From: Bimastos eiseni
Lineage: Eukaryota; Annelida; Clitellata; Crassiclitellata; Lumbricidae
Reading direction: 5' to 3'
NCBI GenBank assembly: GCA_959347315.1
Contig: OY365813.1
Location: forward strand, 17,639,081 to 17,703,080
Length of the DNA stretch: 64,000 bases
Shown: piece after piece, positions 50,401 through 54,643 of the stretch
Layout of the letters: each line of letters begins with the position of its first letter
Numbering within the stretch: the stretch's first letter is position 1
Translations under genes and position numbers: made by a program
Notes under the pieces: model-generated
Told to the model about the DNA's origin: nothing
The model's input: only the letters and a program-made list of their open reading frames with translations
Databases searched by the model: none

Positions 50401-50980
50401 AGCTGATATCATTATATTTCCTGATGTTAAAATTTCCCACTGCCAAATTTCTATTATATTAAACTCCGATAAACGATGCCTTGTTATAAACCATTATGTG
50501 ATAAATAATAACATGTACATATAATGCCTTGTGATGTAGGATTAACTTGTAACTCGTCAATAACTTGAAATTGAGGACTAACCAGTGGCATTCGTTGGGC
50601 TCCCTTTGTGCTTCTATTGAATGCATATGTTTGAAAAGTCATTGGTTTAGGTGCAAATAAACTCAATCATTCAAAAAGCACCATGAAGCGTTTTAGTTGA
50701 TATCTGATTCTATGTGTCCCTTGACTTGATACAACAATCTGAGGGTGGCTACGCTGAGATACATCTAACTTTTGAAATTGGTGTTTGACAAGACCAATTA
50801 CATTAATTTTGAAACAATCCTGTCTGATATAGTCAAAAGGACTTTACCAATGTTCTTGGAGGCAACCTCGTAGAGACATATTTGTCCGATGTTTCGCACA
50901 CGCTCGTGGGCACCTTGTGGATCAGTTCCAGAAATGCAGGACTGAAGATACAGCAACTCATCTTTCAATTGATCAGCCAT
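570..50980 (-). CDS. PRKDC: DNA-dependent protein kinase catalytic subunit (DNA-PKcs), N-terminal two thirds, 67 exons
   Basis: Large PI3K-related kinase that binds Ku70/80 on broken DNA ends in the nucleus and organises non-homologous end joining. Reading the minus strand from 50980 leftward gives 67 coding exons (8,875 nt, about 2,958 codons) whose phases fit at every junction except 37/38. Matches to vertebrate DNA-PKcs run in order along the whole protein, for example [46 protein letters not shown]. All of it is the alpha-helical N-HEAT and M-HEAT solenoid; exon 67 reaches the border of the FAT domain and ends in phase 1. The FAT, kinase and FATC parts (roughly 1,200 residues in vertebrates) lie beyond position 1, so the gene is cut by the window edge, not truncated. 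The start ATG at 50978-50980 has G at -3 and +4 and an in-frame TAA two codons upstream. Most introns are several hundred bases. Identity is very secure; single exon edges may be off by a base. Confidence 0.96.
1230..1797 (+). mobile_element. Three LINE 3'-tail copies around PRKDC exon 66
   Basis: Family tails at about 1230-1290, 1586-1692 and 1728-1797. The second starts GACCGAGGCTGGGCTGGGAG and ends in an (AAT)n array at 1653-1690. The first ends about 25 bp from the donor of exon 66 (1317-1496), and the other two lie between exons 66 and 65, all antisense to the gene. The span includes exon 66, which is not part of the repeats. Confidence 0.65.
2478..2595. repeat. 29-bp tandem repeat, about four copies
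   Basis: Unit TAGAGCTACACAATGCATCT plus ATGTTTAAA, with single-base differences between copies. In the intron just upstream of PRKDC exon 64. Confidence 0.9.
3021..4428 (-). CDS. PRKDC: PRKDC exons 62-63: ABCDE autophosphorylation segment and linker (residues about 2636-2773)
   Basis: Exon 62 4239-4428, exon 63 3021-3245. Exon 62 aligns with the vertebrate Thr2609 (ABCDE) cluster through [13 protein letters not shown] against LTPMFVETQASQG, and has further MTQ and PTQ sites. Phosphorylation of such S/T-Q sites releases vertebrate DNA-PKcs from ends and allows processing. Exon 63 has [16 protein letters not shown], then [12 protein letters not shown] (vertebrate SVGPDFGKKRLG). The caspase-type DEVD motif that follows this point in human DNA-PKcs is not present. 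Confidence 0.94.
3295..3460 (-). mobile_element. Second copy of the 42.4 kb dispersed repeat
   Basis: Shares CTGAGAGGCAGC, GGCATATGAG, CTGGCCAGTCCTCT and CATCTTCCCACTGAC with 42380-42520 in the same order and spacing. In PRKDC intron 62, next to exon 63. Confidence 0.6.
3995..4165 (+). mobile_element. LINE 3' end (recurrent family)
   Basis: Reads [20 protein letters not shown] then a stop within GAGCGCCTCTGAGTAG, followed by the short family tail. About 70 bp from the donor of PRKDC exon 62, antisense. Confidence 0.7.
4985..5095. repeat. (CT)n-rich polypyrimidine blocks
   Basis: Two CTCTCTGTCTCTCTC blocks, 4990-5010 and 5058-5090; on the gene strand they form a purine-rich GGAGGAGGAGAGAGACAGAG tract about 25 bp past the exon 61 donor. 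Confidence 0.9.
5119..7273 (-). CDS. PRKDC: PRKDC exons 58-61 (residues about 2427-2635)
   Basis: Exon 58 7124-7273, exon 59 6397-6570, exon 60 5645-5734, exon 61 5119-5329. Exon 58 has [16 protein letters not shown] and [12 protein letters not shown]. Exon 59 has [19 protein letters not shown], the equivalent of TTCREQMYNILMWIHDNYR. Exon 60 is short and acidic ([13 protein letters not shown]). Exon 61 has [17 protein letters not shown] and [16 protein letters not shown], then QPLSECKF (vertebrate HPLSECEF), immediately before the ABCDE phosphorylation segment. Confidence 0.96.
5770..5942. repeat. 24-bp tandem repeat with alternating subtypes
   Basis: Unit ACTTAACAATTACAAATACA plus TTTG. In the last part, copies ending ACACATTGATTTG alternate with copies ending AAATACATTTG, giving a 48-bp higher-order period. 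In the intron upstream of exon 60. Confidence 0.9.
6640..6790 (-). mobile_element. tRNA-derived SINE, second family
   Basis: Minus strand reads GATGGTTTACTGATAATATG, ACGAAGATCAGAAGGATGCG, then GATTCGATATC as a decayed B-box and a CAGCCCCATAAGG body. In PRKDC intron 58, in gene orientation. Confidence 0.65.
7725..7925. repeat. CA-rich minisatellite, 46-bp core period
   Basis: Built from ACACAAGCACAAACACATGC-type blocks; the 46-bp unit beginning AAATATATGCACAC repeats at about 7825 and 7871, with looser copies on either side. All six frames contain long open stretches here only because of composition. Confidence 0.9.
8121..11032 (-). CDS. PRKDC: PRKDC exons 53-57 (residues about 2164-2426)
   Basis: Exon 53 10925-11032, exon 54 10234-10377, exon 55 9463-9614, exon 56 8720-8851, exon 57 8121-8375. 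Exon 53 has [14 protein letters not shown] (vertebrate IRLFLAKLVINTEE). Exon 54 begins [16 protein letters not shown] (vertebrate VFRPYAKHWLSPLLQL). Exon 55 has [22 protein letters not shown]. Exon 56 has [17 protein letters not shown]. Exon 57 has [15 protein letters not shown] and [21 protein letters not shown]. All introns are GT-AG. Confidence 0.95.
12073..15610 (-). CDS. PRKDC: PRKDC exons 49-52 (residues about 1999-2163), PQR-like phosphosite region
   Basis: Exon 49 15545-15610, exon 50 15086-15280, exon 51 14481-14582, exon 52 12073-12204. Exon 49 ends [12 protein letters not shown] (vertebrate NFPVEVEVP). Exon 50 begins [17 protein letters not shown], passes a Gln/Asp/Glu-rich loop and ends [10 protein letters not shown] (vertebrate EMSQFDFSTG). 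Exon 51 is a Ser-rich basic linker with a SESQ site where vertebrates have the PQR autophosphorylation cluster around Ser2056. Exon 52 holds [20 protein letters not shown], against [20 protein letters not shown]. Intron 51 contains the concentric MITE pair. Confidence 0.95.
12309..13933. mobile_element. Outer MITE-like element with terminal inverted repeats
   Basis: Left end GGGGCCATCCACATATTACG and right end, reverse-complemented, GGATCCATCCACATATTGCG form a near-perfect inverted repeat of about 25 bp. TTA flanks both ends (12306-12308 and 13934-13936), a TA or TTA target duplication. Without the inner insertion it would be about 440 bp with no coding capacity. It is in PRKDC intron 51, about 105 bp from the exon 52 acceptor. 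The end sequence resembles ISL2EU/IS4EU-type MITEs as I recall them; that family call is tentative. Confidence 0.8.
12497..13683. mobile_element. Inner MITE-like element nested in the outer one
   Basis: Left end GGGGCCGTTCACATATTATA and right end, reverse-complemented, GGGGCCGTTCACATACTATA. TA flanks both sides (12495-12496, 13684-13685). Length 1,187 bp, AT-rich, no ORF of note. C-rich tracts with ACCCC and TACCCC motifs lie just inside both ends on the same strand. The ends are related to, but distinct from, those of the enclosing element. Confidence 0.8.
13945..14310. mobile_element. Degenerate hAT-like remnant
   Basis: Begins near GGTGGGCAACATGCGGTCCA, typical of old hAT-derived repeats, and ends near 14300 with GGCCC-rich sequence. 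The inverted ends are too decayed to define borders. Next to the concentric MITE pair in intron 51. Confidence 0.35.
14640..14666. repeat. Perfect 13-bp palindrome
   Basis: ACCTGACCTATAA, one spacer base, TTATAGGTCAGGT. Located in the intron about 60 bp from the exon 51 acceptor; contains the AGGTCA nuclear-receptor half-site on both arms. Confidence 0.9.
15855..18009 (-). CDS. PRKDC: PRKDC exons 46-48 (residues about 1812-1998)
   Basis: Exon 46 17802-18009, exon 47 17131-17312, exon 48 15855-16023. Exon 46 is followed by a GC donor (AAG|GCCAGT); the alternative GT four bases downstream would put an immediate stop at the start of exon 47. Exon 47 has [20 protein letters not shown] (vertebrate [20 protein letters not shown]). 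Exon 48 has [16 protein letters not shown] and [15 protein letters not shown], against RRRLYHCAAYNCAISVI and LKFYQGFLFSEKPEK. Confidence 0.94.
16240..16372 (+). mobile_element. LINE 3' end (recurrent family)
   Basis: Carries AGGCTGGGAGCGCCTCTGAG, AAAGGGCGCTATATCAAG and a (GATT)n tail; the upstream part is a decayed coding end. In PRKDC intron 47, antisense. Confidence 0.75.
17585..17765 (+). mobile_element. LINE 3' end (recurrent family)
   Basis: Decayed IWNGL-type coding end followed by TTGAAGAGGCGCTATATAAA. Ends about 35 bp from the GC donor of PRKDC exon 46 (17802). Confidence 0.7.
18682..18925 (+). mobile_element. tRNA-derived SINE, full-length-looking
   Basis: A-box region TGGCCGATTGGTTAGAGCG at 18691-18709 and B-box GGTTCGATCC at 18746-18755, then a tRNA-unrelated body with CCTTGAGCAAGTCCTTCG and an (AAATA)n-like tail. 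The 3' acceptor half of a tRNA is missing, so it is not a tRNA gene. In PRKDC intron 45. Confidence 0.8.
19028..21947 (-). CDS. PRKDC: PRKDC exons 41-45 (residues about 1552-1811)
   Basis: Exon 41 21694-21947, exon 42 20891-21122, exon 43 20011-20075, exon 44 19461-19563, exon 45 19028-19155. Exon 41 has [19 protein letters not shown] (vertebrate SHGEYFYSLFSETINTELL). Exon 42 covers [11 protein letters not shown] and [16 protein letters not shown]. Exon 44 reads [19 protein letters not shown], matching HFPMQSREFPPGTPRFNNY. Exon 45 reads [19 protein letters not shown], matching SPMLLELMTEVLCREQQHV. Intron 42 holds a decayed copy of part of exon 44 (see separate entry). Confidence 0.95.
20350..20437 (-). 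pseudogene. Decayed partial copy of PRKDC exon 44 inside intron 42
   Basis: The stretch from 20350 repeats exon 44 (from about 19495) with roughly 55 of 63 bases identical. On the minus strand it still reads [16 protein letters not shown] against [16 protein letters not shown] in exon 44. It lies between exons 42 and 43, in the same orientation. The similarity stops before the exon 44 donor. Its left side has an AG, but the phase it gives does not match exon 42 or 43. A non-functional duplicate is the simplest reading; use as an alternative exon cannot be excluded. Confidence 0.75.
21240..21320. repeat. 13-bp tandem repeat
   Basis: Repeats of ACACAAACATTC, four regular copies after a looser lead-in, in the intron upstream of exon 42. 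Confidence 0.85.
22355..23460 (-). CDS. PRKDC: PRKDC exons 37-40 (residues about 1412-1551), one ambiguous junction
   Basis: Exon 37 23369-23460, exon 38 22902-22949 (or to 22972), exon 39 22666-22834, exon 40 22355-22465. Exon 37 joins exon 36 in phase 0 and reads [14 protein letters not shown], then ends in phase 2. The best-looking acceptor for exon 38 (22972) would need phase 0. A weaker acceptor giving a start at 22949 restores the frame but loses about eight residues. A microexon of 3n+1 nt is the other possibility. Exon 39 ([19 protein letters not shown]) and exon 40 ([15 protein letters not shown], like LSCKQLASGLLELAFAF) are secure. Confidence 0.82.
24343..27895 (-). CDS. PRKDC: PRKDC exons 31-36 (residues about 1169-1411)
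   Basis: Exon 31 27771-27895, exon 32 26841-26910, exon 33 26268-26461, exon 34 25322-25457, exon 35 24735-24813, exon 36 24343-24465. Exon 31 carries [10 protein letters not shown], identical to vertebrates across ten residues. Exon 33 has [20 protein letters not shown] (vertebrate [20 protein letters not shown]). Exon 35 has [11 protein letters not shown]. Exon 36 reads [16 protein letters not shown] against CEPASIGFNIGDVQVM. A solo LTR sits in intron 31, 92 bp from the exon 31 donor. Confidence 0.95.
25741..25842. repeat. 30-bp tandem repeat, just over three copies
   Basis: Unit TGTGTACCGATAAGATGCAG plus GGTCTAGCAC. Copies differ at one to three positions. In the intron upstream of exon 34. 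Confidence 0.92.
26138..26216. repeat. (TATC)n microsatellite, imperfect
   Basis: Interrupted TATC/TATG units close to the exon 33 donor. Confidence 0.9.
27207..27673 (+). mobile_element. Solo LTR with 5-bp target duplication (Gypsy-like)
   Basis: A 467-bp unit starting TGTCACGGGG and ending GATCGTGACA, so the ends form a 7-bp inverted repeat. It is flanked by GGCAG at 27202-27206 and again at 27674-27678, a perfect 5-bp target duplication. It contains a TATA-like GATATAAAGG near 27500 and is richer in CpG than its surroundings. No internal retrotransposon sequence or second LTR is present, so it is a recombination remnant. It lies in PRKDC intron 31, 92 bp past the exon 31 donor. Placement in Gypsy rests on the 5-bp duplication and end sequence only. 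Confidence 0.85.
28552..28601. repeat. Perfect 23-bp inverted repeat (4-nt loop)
   Basis: Arms 28552-28574 and 28579-28601 are exact reverse complements with loop AGAC; the right arm carries GGAGGAGAAGAAGAATGGCC. The right arm is the start of the LINE fragment, so the left arm is an inverted copy of the element end. Confidence 0.95.
28579..28850 (+). mobile_element. LINE reverse-transcriptase C-terminal fragment
   Basis: Plus-strand ORF with [20 protein letters not shown], then [20 protein letters not shown] and [19 protein letters not shown] before the stop, the standard tail of many non-LTR retrotransposon polyproteins (WxGHxLRxP ... GRPxxTWR ... DRxxWR). It ends in a (TAAG)n-like tail. 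A 23-bp perfect inverted copy of its first bases precedes it. In PRKDC intron 30, antisense to the gene, 5'-truncated. Confidence 0.85.
28927..31488 (-). CDS. PRKDC: PRKDC exons 26-30 (residues about 992-1168)
   Basis: Exon 26 31381-31488, exon 27 30847-30945, exon 28 30044-30171, exon 29 29159-29253, exon 30 28927-29029. Exon 26 reads [17 protein letters not shown] (vertebrate [17 protein letters not shown]). Exon 27 has [11 protein letters not shown], exon 28 [19 protein letters not shown], exon 29 [20 protein letters not shown] then [10 protein letters not shown]. Exon 30 ends in a Lys/Arg-rich stretch that corresponds to the vertebrate KKHVSLNKAKKRRLP segment. All introns are GT-AG. Confidence 0.95.
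29605..29790 (+). mobile_element. Possible tRNA-derived SINE, third family
   Basis: TGTAGTAGCTAATGGGCTAA (A-box-like) and ACGATTCTCGGC (weak B-box) at tRNA-like spacing. A minus-strand LINE tail follows at 29815-29880. In PRKDC intron 28. Confidence 0.45.
32150..32395 (+). mobile_element. LINE C-terminal fragment of a second family
   Basis: Plus-strand [20 protein letters not shown] resembles the conserved YNTRN ... R.N..KFS segment before the end of many LINE polyproteins. It breaks after FLVYI and is followed by a 3' UTR with an AATAAAA signal near 32370. In PRKDC intron 25. Confidence 0.6.
32514..34650 (-). CDS. PRKDC: PRKDC exons 22-25 (residues about 766-991)
   Basis: Exon 22 34491-34650, exon 23 33695-33798, exon 24 33267-33462, exon 25 32514-32731. 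Exon 22 reads [16 protein letters not shown] then [15 protein letters not shown]. Exon 23 is a basic, Lys/Ser/Arg-rich linker ending in a GC donor (AAG|GCGAGT); the nearest GT would break the phase with exon 24. Exon 24 holds LGRFGGSIN and the strongly conserved [14 protein letters not shown]. Exon 25 holds [25 protein letters not shown] and LACDVDQ, among the best matches to vertebrates in the window. Confidence 0.95.
34750..34850. repeat. Short tandem repeat of about 25 bp
   Basis: Three imperfect copies of CCACAAAAGCATTTTGAGTG-type units beside PRKDC exon 22. Confidence 0.7.
35391..38182 (-). CDS. PRKDC: PRKDC exons 17-21 (residues about 584-765)
   Basis: Exon 17 38052-38182, exon 18 37546-37629, exon 19 36718-36793, exon 20 36181-36315, exon 21 35391-35510. 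Exon 17 reads [15 protein letters not shown] (vertebrate KPKDFSAFINLVEFC) and ends at a GC donor, AG|GCAAGT. Exon 18 has [14 protein letters not shown] (vertebrate FEPWVYSFSYELIL), exon 19 [13 protein letters not shown]. Exon 20 begins with a charged Ser/Glu/Asp-rich loop, then LLFSKFVTE. Exon 21 has [17 protein letters not shown] against YKDELLASCLTFLLSLP. Confidence 0.93.
37120..37745 (+). mobile_element. Two LINE 3' ends flanking a tRNA-derived SINE
   Basis: The copy at 37120-37310 ends with GGGAGCACCTCTGATTAG and a (AATAG)n tail. A second, shorter copy at 37675-37745 has GCGAGAGGCACTATATAAAT. A SINE (37313-37433) and PRKDC exon 18 (37546-37629) lie between; both LINE copies are antisense to the gene. 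Confidence 0.65.
37313..37433 (-). mobile_element. tRNA-derived SINE, second family
   Basis: Reverse complement: GATGGCTGAATGAGTAATAC (A-box), CTCGAAGAACAGAAGGATGC and B-box GGTTCGATACC. Related copies at about 6640-6790 (GGATTCGATATCTGCC), 29455-29540 (GAGTTCGATACTG) and 35757-35875, all minus strand. Confidence 0.7.
38363..40154 (-). CDS. PRKDC: PRKDC exons 14-16 (residues about 423-583)
   Basis: Exon 14 39986-40154, exon 15 39290-39459, exon 16 38363-38506. Exon 15 holds [14 protein letters not shown], nearly identical to the vertebrate QGLIRICSKPVVL, then the tract [15 protein letters not shown]. The open frame of exon 16 extends further upstream, but only the acceptor giving a start at ELSQMG joins exon 15 in frame. 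Between them is a poorly conserved acidic and Ala-rich loop ([13 protein letters not shown]), expected in a surface region. Confidence 0.9.
39680..39731. repeat. (TA)n microsatellite
   Basis: About ten TA units after a TATACA-rich lead, intron 14. Confidence 0.9.
40425..40500. repeat. (CA)n/(CATA)n/(CATC)n microsatellite
   Basis: Compound simple repeat in the intron after exon 13. Confidence 0.9.
40580..43438 (-). CDS. PRKDC: PRKDC exons 9-13 (residues about 284-422)
   Basis: Exon 9 43346-43438, exon 10 42766-42825, exon 11 41959-42054, exon 12 41359-41441, exon 13 40580-40664. Exon 9 ends SAFEAFLKQ (vertebrate SALESFLKQ). Exon 11 carries [10 protein letters not shown] (vertebrate SIAIRGYGLF). 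Exon 12 reads [16 protein letters not shown] and exon 13 [18 protein letters not shown]. Exon 10 uses the upstream of two possible acceptors, because only that one keeps both frame and similarity. Confidence 0.92.
41640..41790 (+). mobile_element. LINE 3' end (recurrent family)
   Basis: Decayed coding end ([10 protein letters not shown], then a [16 protein letters not shown] terminus) followed by TCTTGAAGAGGTGATATATA. In PRKDC intron 11, antisense. Confidence 0.7.
42365..42590 (-). mobile_element. Dispersed repeat, probably tRNA-derived SINE
   Basis: Minus strand has TAGTAGTTAGTGGGCTGAAC and GGTCGGAGTTCAGATC, resembling A- and B-boxes. Its body (CTGAGAGGCAGC ... CAATCTTCCCACTGACG) recurs at 3295-3460, which lacks the clear tRNA-like head. 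Confidence 0.5.
43956..45832 (-). CDS. PRKDC: PRKDC exons 5-8 (residues about 125-283)
   Basis: Exon 5 45721-45832, exon 6 45188-45300, exon 7 44463-44562, exon 8 43956-44107. Exon 6 reads [18 protein letters not shown], the counterpart of the vertebrate LLGLLGEVHPSEM helix pair. Exon 7 reads [15 protein letters not shown] against vertebrate AGCLKGLSSLLCNFT. Exon 8 supplies a long helical segment ending LMDEYE. The 5' edge of exon 8 and its splice acceptor are partly duplicated about 110 bp upstream in the intron (see findings). Confidence 0.92.
44200..44255 (-). repeat. Partial duplicate of the exon 8 acceptor region
   Basis: About 50 bases here (GATGTCGTAGGAGTGTTTAG and the following GCCCTTGAATATAAATAG) repeat the 5' edge of PRKDC exon 8 with its acceptor at 44085-44130, with several changes. 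The copy keeps the AG-bearing intron end but carries only the first coding bases, so it is a decoy acceptor at best. Confidence 0.7.
45055..45155 (+). mobile_element. LINE tail with (GAAT)n array
   Basis: ATGGGAGTGCTCCTGAGTAG, then AGGGCGCTATATAAATGCTC and seven GAAT units. Ends about 30 bp from the donor of PRKDC exon 6. Confidence 0.7.
45465..45582 (-). mobile_element. tRNA-derived SINE, same family, minus strand
   Basis: Reverse complement has GATGGCCAATTGGTTGGAGC and the B-box GGTTCGATCC (45518-45527), then TTGAGCAAGTCCTTC as in the 18.7 kb copy. In PRKDC intron 5. A fragment of the same head is at 19215-19262, minus strand. Confidence 0.75.
46035..46262 (+). mobile_element. LINE 3' end (recurrent family), with C-terminal coding remnant
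   Basis: Best-preserved copy of a family recurring across the window. The plus strand reads [17 protein letters not shown] and ends [12 protein letters not shown] at the stop, like the end of CR1/jockey-type polyproteins. A short 3' UTR follows, TTGAAGAGGCACTATATCAA, then (ATTG)n. In PRKDC intron 4, antisense. Confidence 0.8.
46680..50980 (-). CDS. PRKDC: PRKDC exons 1-4 (residues about 1-124)
   Basis: Exon 1 50848-50980, exon 2 48049-48125, exon 3 47556-47642, exon 4 46680-46754. Exon 1 starts [13 protein letters not shown] and aligns with the vertebrate N-terminus through the NIGQICL / GLGQECV segment. Exon 2 carries [11 protein letters not shown], matching the vertebrate LVFSRDFGLLV. Exon 3 ends SYALDIK and exon 4 holds [19 protein letters not shown]. 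All four introns are GT-AG. Intron 1 is the longest (about 2.7 kb) and holds a decayed LTR-retroelement. Confidence 0.92.
47255..47488 (+). mobile_element. LINE 3' end (recurrent family)
   Basis: Reads [13 protein letters not shown] and, after a gap, [16 protein letters not shown] at the stop, then TTTTGAAGGATGCTATATAA and an (AAATA)n tail. Same family as the 46.0 kb copy, in PRKDC intron 3, antisense. Confidence 0.75.
48515..49127 (+). mobile_element. Possible decayed LTR retroelement: polyprotein tail plus LTR
   Basis: Plus-strand translation of about 48530-48750 is an open, Arg/Lys-rich stretch ([20 protein letters not shown] onward) that ends in TAA just inside a sequence starting TGTTGGTCAG near 48730-48740. 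A matching ...GTAACA occurs near 49127, and a TATATA lies between. The layout resembles a polyprotein C-terminus running into a 3' LTR, in intron 1 of PRKDC. No target duplication was found and the 5' part is absent. Confidence 0.3.
49130..50840. other. PRKDC intron 1, right part, unassigned
   Basis: About 1.7 kb with no exon. 49.4-50.0 kb is more GC-rich than the surrounding intron and has no long ORF, so it is probably an old insertion, but no ends could be defined. Confidence 0.4.
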
Positions 50981-51200
50981 TACTTATGTTATGCTAAATC
51001 ACAAATGGACAAAAAATTTCCATGCCAACTATGGTAATATAATTTTCCAATTGATAAAAGCGAGTAAGCACAACTTTCGCGGTTGCTAGCAGATTATGAT
51101 ACCATCCTACATATTTGATAAGCTGGTGCCCTGCTCTATATCTAAGGAGAGTCTGTAATAAGACATACGAGAATCTGAGACTACAATATACTAGACTGTG
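50981..51200 (-). promoter_or_regulatory. 5' flank of PRKDC
   Basis: Directly upstream of the PRKDC ATG. The only supportable signal is the translation context: purine at -3, G at +4, and an in-frame TAA two codons before the ATG, which fixes the start. No TATA box at a convincing distance and no CpG-rich island is visible. A non-coding first exon further upstream is possible. Confidence 0.35.
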
Positions 51201-51604
51201 AAATATACTAATCTAGATGAGACAGGGAGATAGCGCAATCATTGTAACATGTTGATACAATTGAGAGGTGGAAAAAACAAGATTTTTTCGAAACAAAGGT
51301 TGTTTTTTGTGCTTTTTGTTTTATTTGGTTTTTAGTTTTCCCTTGGATTTTGTCACAACAATTTGTTTTTAAAAGCATCAAACATAGCATGAAAAAGAGC
51401 TCCAACTCGTTCACATAATTAATTTAGCTTGATTTCGGACTGAATAACACGCAATTAGTAATATAATAGTAATACTAGTAAACTGAAAAAATTTTTTATA
51501 AAAGCAAAACACCAAAAATTGCCATTTTTGGTTTTTGTAAAAAAAACAAATAACCAAAAAACCAACATGTTTGCAGCCGTGATACGACTATTGATACCTG
51601 CTAG

Positions 51605-51700
51605 CCCAATGGTTCCCAACCTTTTTCGACTCAGGGCCACTGTTACTTAGTTGCATGAATGTTACATGAATCACATGATGGGCCACAAAGTTAAAAATAA
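51605..51700. mobile_element. hAT-like terminal fragment
   Basis: CAATGGTTCCCAACCTTTTT followed by a GGGCCAC motif resembles hAT transposon ends. The opposite end is not recognisable, and a LINE 3' fragment follows directly. Confidence 0.35.
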
Positions 51701-51709
51701 TTATTTTAA

Positions 51710-51935
51710 ATTTTAACAGACTTTTATTTTTGTAAATATGCTGCAAGTCCTGTGGTCTTCTGCTACGAAGTTTGGAAATTGTTCTTCCAGAAAATGTGAA
51801 GAATGCATCATCTCTACAGACATTCTATTCTCAGCTCAAGGCCTATTTTTTAAACATGACTGAACTCTAGTGCAGCACCCTTCCTTTGACTGAGCTTTGG
51901 CGCCATAGAAATCGTGTAATTATTATTAAACATAG
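51710..51935 (+). mobile_element. LINE C-terminal fragment upstream of PRKDC
   Basis: Reads VLPENVKNASSLQTFYSQLK followed by a stop and a TTGGCGCCATAGAAA tail with (ATT)n. The LPENVKNASSL...FK pattern is typical of CR1-like LINE ends. Confidence 0.65.
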
Positions 51936-54199
51936 CATATGGTGTTATGTCAAAGATGAAGTACTAACAGTAACAGCTGGTCGGTAGCCTCTATCTCACC
52001 AAGTAGGCCATGTTCAACTTCACAAATTTACTTACTAATTTACTTCCAATATACCCCATGTCAGATGAGAATTGAATTTCTTAGGATATCCACCATTAAG
52101 TCTCCATTGCACACCCCAGAGTTTTCAACCCCATCATTTCTCAGTTTTGCTTATATTTTAGCATTTTCTTTTACAATTCACTTCATGGGTTACTAATAAG
52201 TAATTCTCTGGTAAATATAATTGTTACCAAGTGAATATAAAGAGAACTGCATTCTAAGAAATGTTTTGATGTCATCACCTTAAGCTTGCTATTTCATTTT
52301 CTCGACAAAGGACCTGATTTTGATTCAAGTTTGACTGGTAGTAAGTCAAAATCATCTATGTATGTATGTATTAGACTATTTATATAACGCCTTAAAAGAA
52401 CCTGTCGAAGGCATAAAACGTAGCTACCCAACAGATCTAAACAAATGCGATTTCAGTAATTTGTAAAAGTTGGCTGCAAGCAGCGCAATGTTGCGAAGTT
52501 GTAAAGGAAGAGCGTTCCAGAATGATGGTCCAATGCATGAGAATGCACGGTTTCATATACTACGACATCCCACCTGTCAATCCTCGACCAAAGCGACACC
52601 CTCCTTAACAGCTACTCTGCCTTCCTACTGACCTCCTGGAAGCCAAACTCTGACTGCCCACAGACTATCCTTTGGACAACCCTTTCGATATGACGCAGTG
52701 CTCGTGAATAAGCTGGTGCCCTGCGCTTAGCCTTAAAGTGGCGCTTTAGAAATTTGGAGATTATGATTAGTAATGGCATGCAACAACTGTACAATCAGAA
52801 CTATCCCAAGTCCTTAAAATTTTCTACACATGTCTCATGCCACGTCTAATCTCCTCCATAATACGATTGCAGGACTCCGCCTTTATATTGTATACAATTA
52901 GTTAGTCATGCAGCGTGTGTGCAGGCATTTTGATAAAGTACATACTTACTGTCATAATGCACAAGGCATCAATCAAATAGGACCTGAACAATGAACTTCA
53001 GAGGTTCTCAAAATCTGTGCTTTTAGACAATGTATACATAGGCAACTCACTGTTGTATTAATGTCATGGCTGTGTGAAGAGATAAGCAAAATCCACAAAT
53101 AATTGCTAGCATTTCCATTACCCCATATCGCAAGGTCAAGTGGGGTCAAAACTGATGATAGTTTACTGGAAATTAGGGACATGATTATATACTTCATGTA
53201 GCCAGCGTATCTGAACAAGAATTTATGAATGACGAAAGCCAGTTTTTATGCAGAAATATTGAGAAAATTTTATGCAATACTCAATATGAATGTTTTTTAA
53301 ACATCAGGAAAGGCAACAGACACAAAAAACGACAACACAACAATTGCTAAAGGCTTTATAATCTAATCCAGAGACTTCAACACTGAACAAGTGCCATTTG
53401 GTCATAAAGAAAAACAACTGCGTAATACATTCGTTACAGCAAGAAATATTAATCGACAGAATAAATTACGTGGCACTGCAATAAGAAAACATGAAGGGGT
53501 CTTCATACTATTTATTTACACCAGTATTGGCTCCTAAGGTATAATGTCAATATGACCATACCAATTCATGTAGAGCCAGAATCTCCTAACATTACGATGT
53601 AATACAGCCTCATACAACAAAACTATTGACAAAATGGATCCCAGAAGAAATTCAGCTAAAGAACGAAACATAGTTAAAATGCAACCTCATAATATAATAG
53701 ATAATGAATATGGTCAAATTTTTTCTTAAAACAGAAACCTGAAACTGGTGCAAAATTCTTATATTTCAAACATTCCTTATTTTATATTTAATGCTGGAGT
53801 ATTAGACATAGCTAAAACAGCATCCAAATAGCTCAATTGCTGAACATTCCATAATTCATCAAGCTTAGGCCTAATAAGCCTTTGCCAACACTGTAAGCAT
53901 GTAATTATGTAAGGTAGTGATAAAGCATTTATATAGACCTGCTAAAAGGAAACTCATATGGTTCACTGTCATGTGACAACATAAAGCCATTATCAAACAA
54001 GGTTACCATTCTCTGAGGGAATGCAGGCAAAAGAAATTCAGATCTAGACTTATGTTACTAAACAACCTGCTAGAATGAGCCGCTAAGCTAAGGGGCTATC
54101 CATCACGAATGATAAAAGAGATCACCCCAACGCAGGCAACGGAGAGAGGTCAATCCACTTGTAATTTGATATACAGTCATTTCGGTATAGACTATATAC

Positions 54200-54255
54200 A
54201 TCATACCGCCTCTGAGTAGATATCTTGAAGGGGCGCTATATAAATGATCGATTAC
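54200..54255 (+). mobile_element. LINE tail, near-consensus copy
   Basis: GCCTCTGAGTAGATATCTTG followed by AAGGGGCGCTATATAAATGA. The shortest copy but closest to the consensus of the recurrent tail. Confidence 0.7.
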
Positions 54256-54643
54256 ATCTTAAAATCATCTTCAGGCAGATCATAGTCCCAGTTATGCATT
54301 GACTCTAATTACAGTGACGTCTATGTCAATATAAAAGTACCCTAACCCACAGTACAGTTAGCCAAACAGGACAAGGTAGACCATAAATTGATTGTGGAGT
54401 TCACACAAGTTTGGAAGGGTAATAACTGCGGGCAAGGGAGAGGAATGAGTCCAAAGCATTCAATTTGATGACGTTTTCATGACAAACCCCTAAAAACAGA
54501 CAAGTCTCAACCTCATATGCTGAAAGAAATCATCTTGACTCATAGCACACCAAACTGGACATCAGCCTAAAGGTCAATCCTCACCAGAATGCGATGAATT
54601 ACACACTGAAGTGAAGAAATCCAAAGACTTCAAATAAATTACT

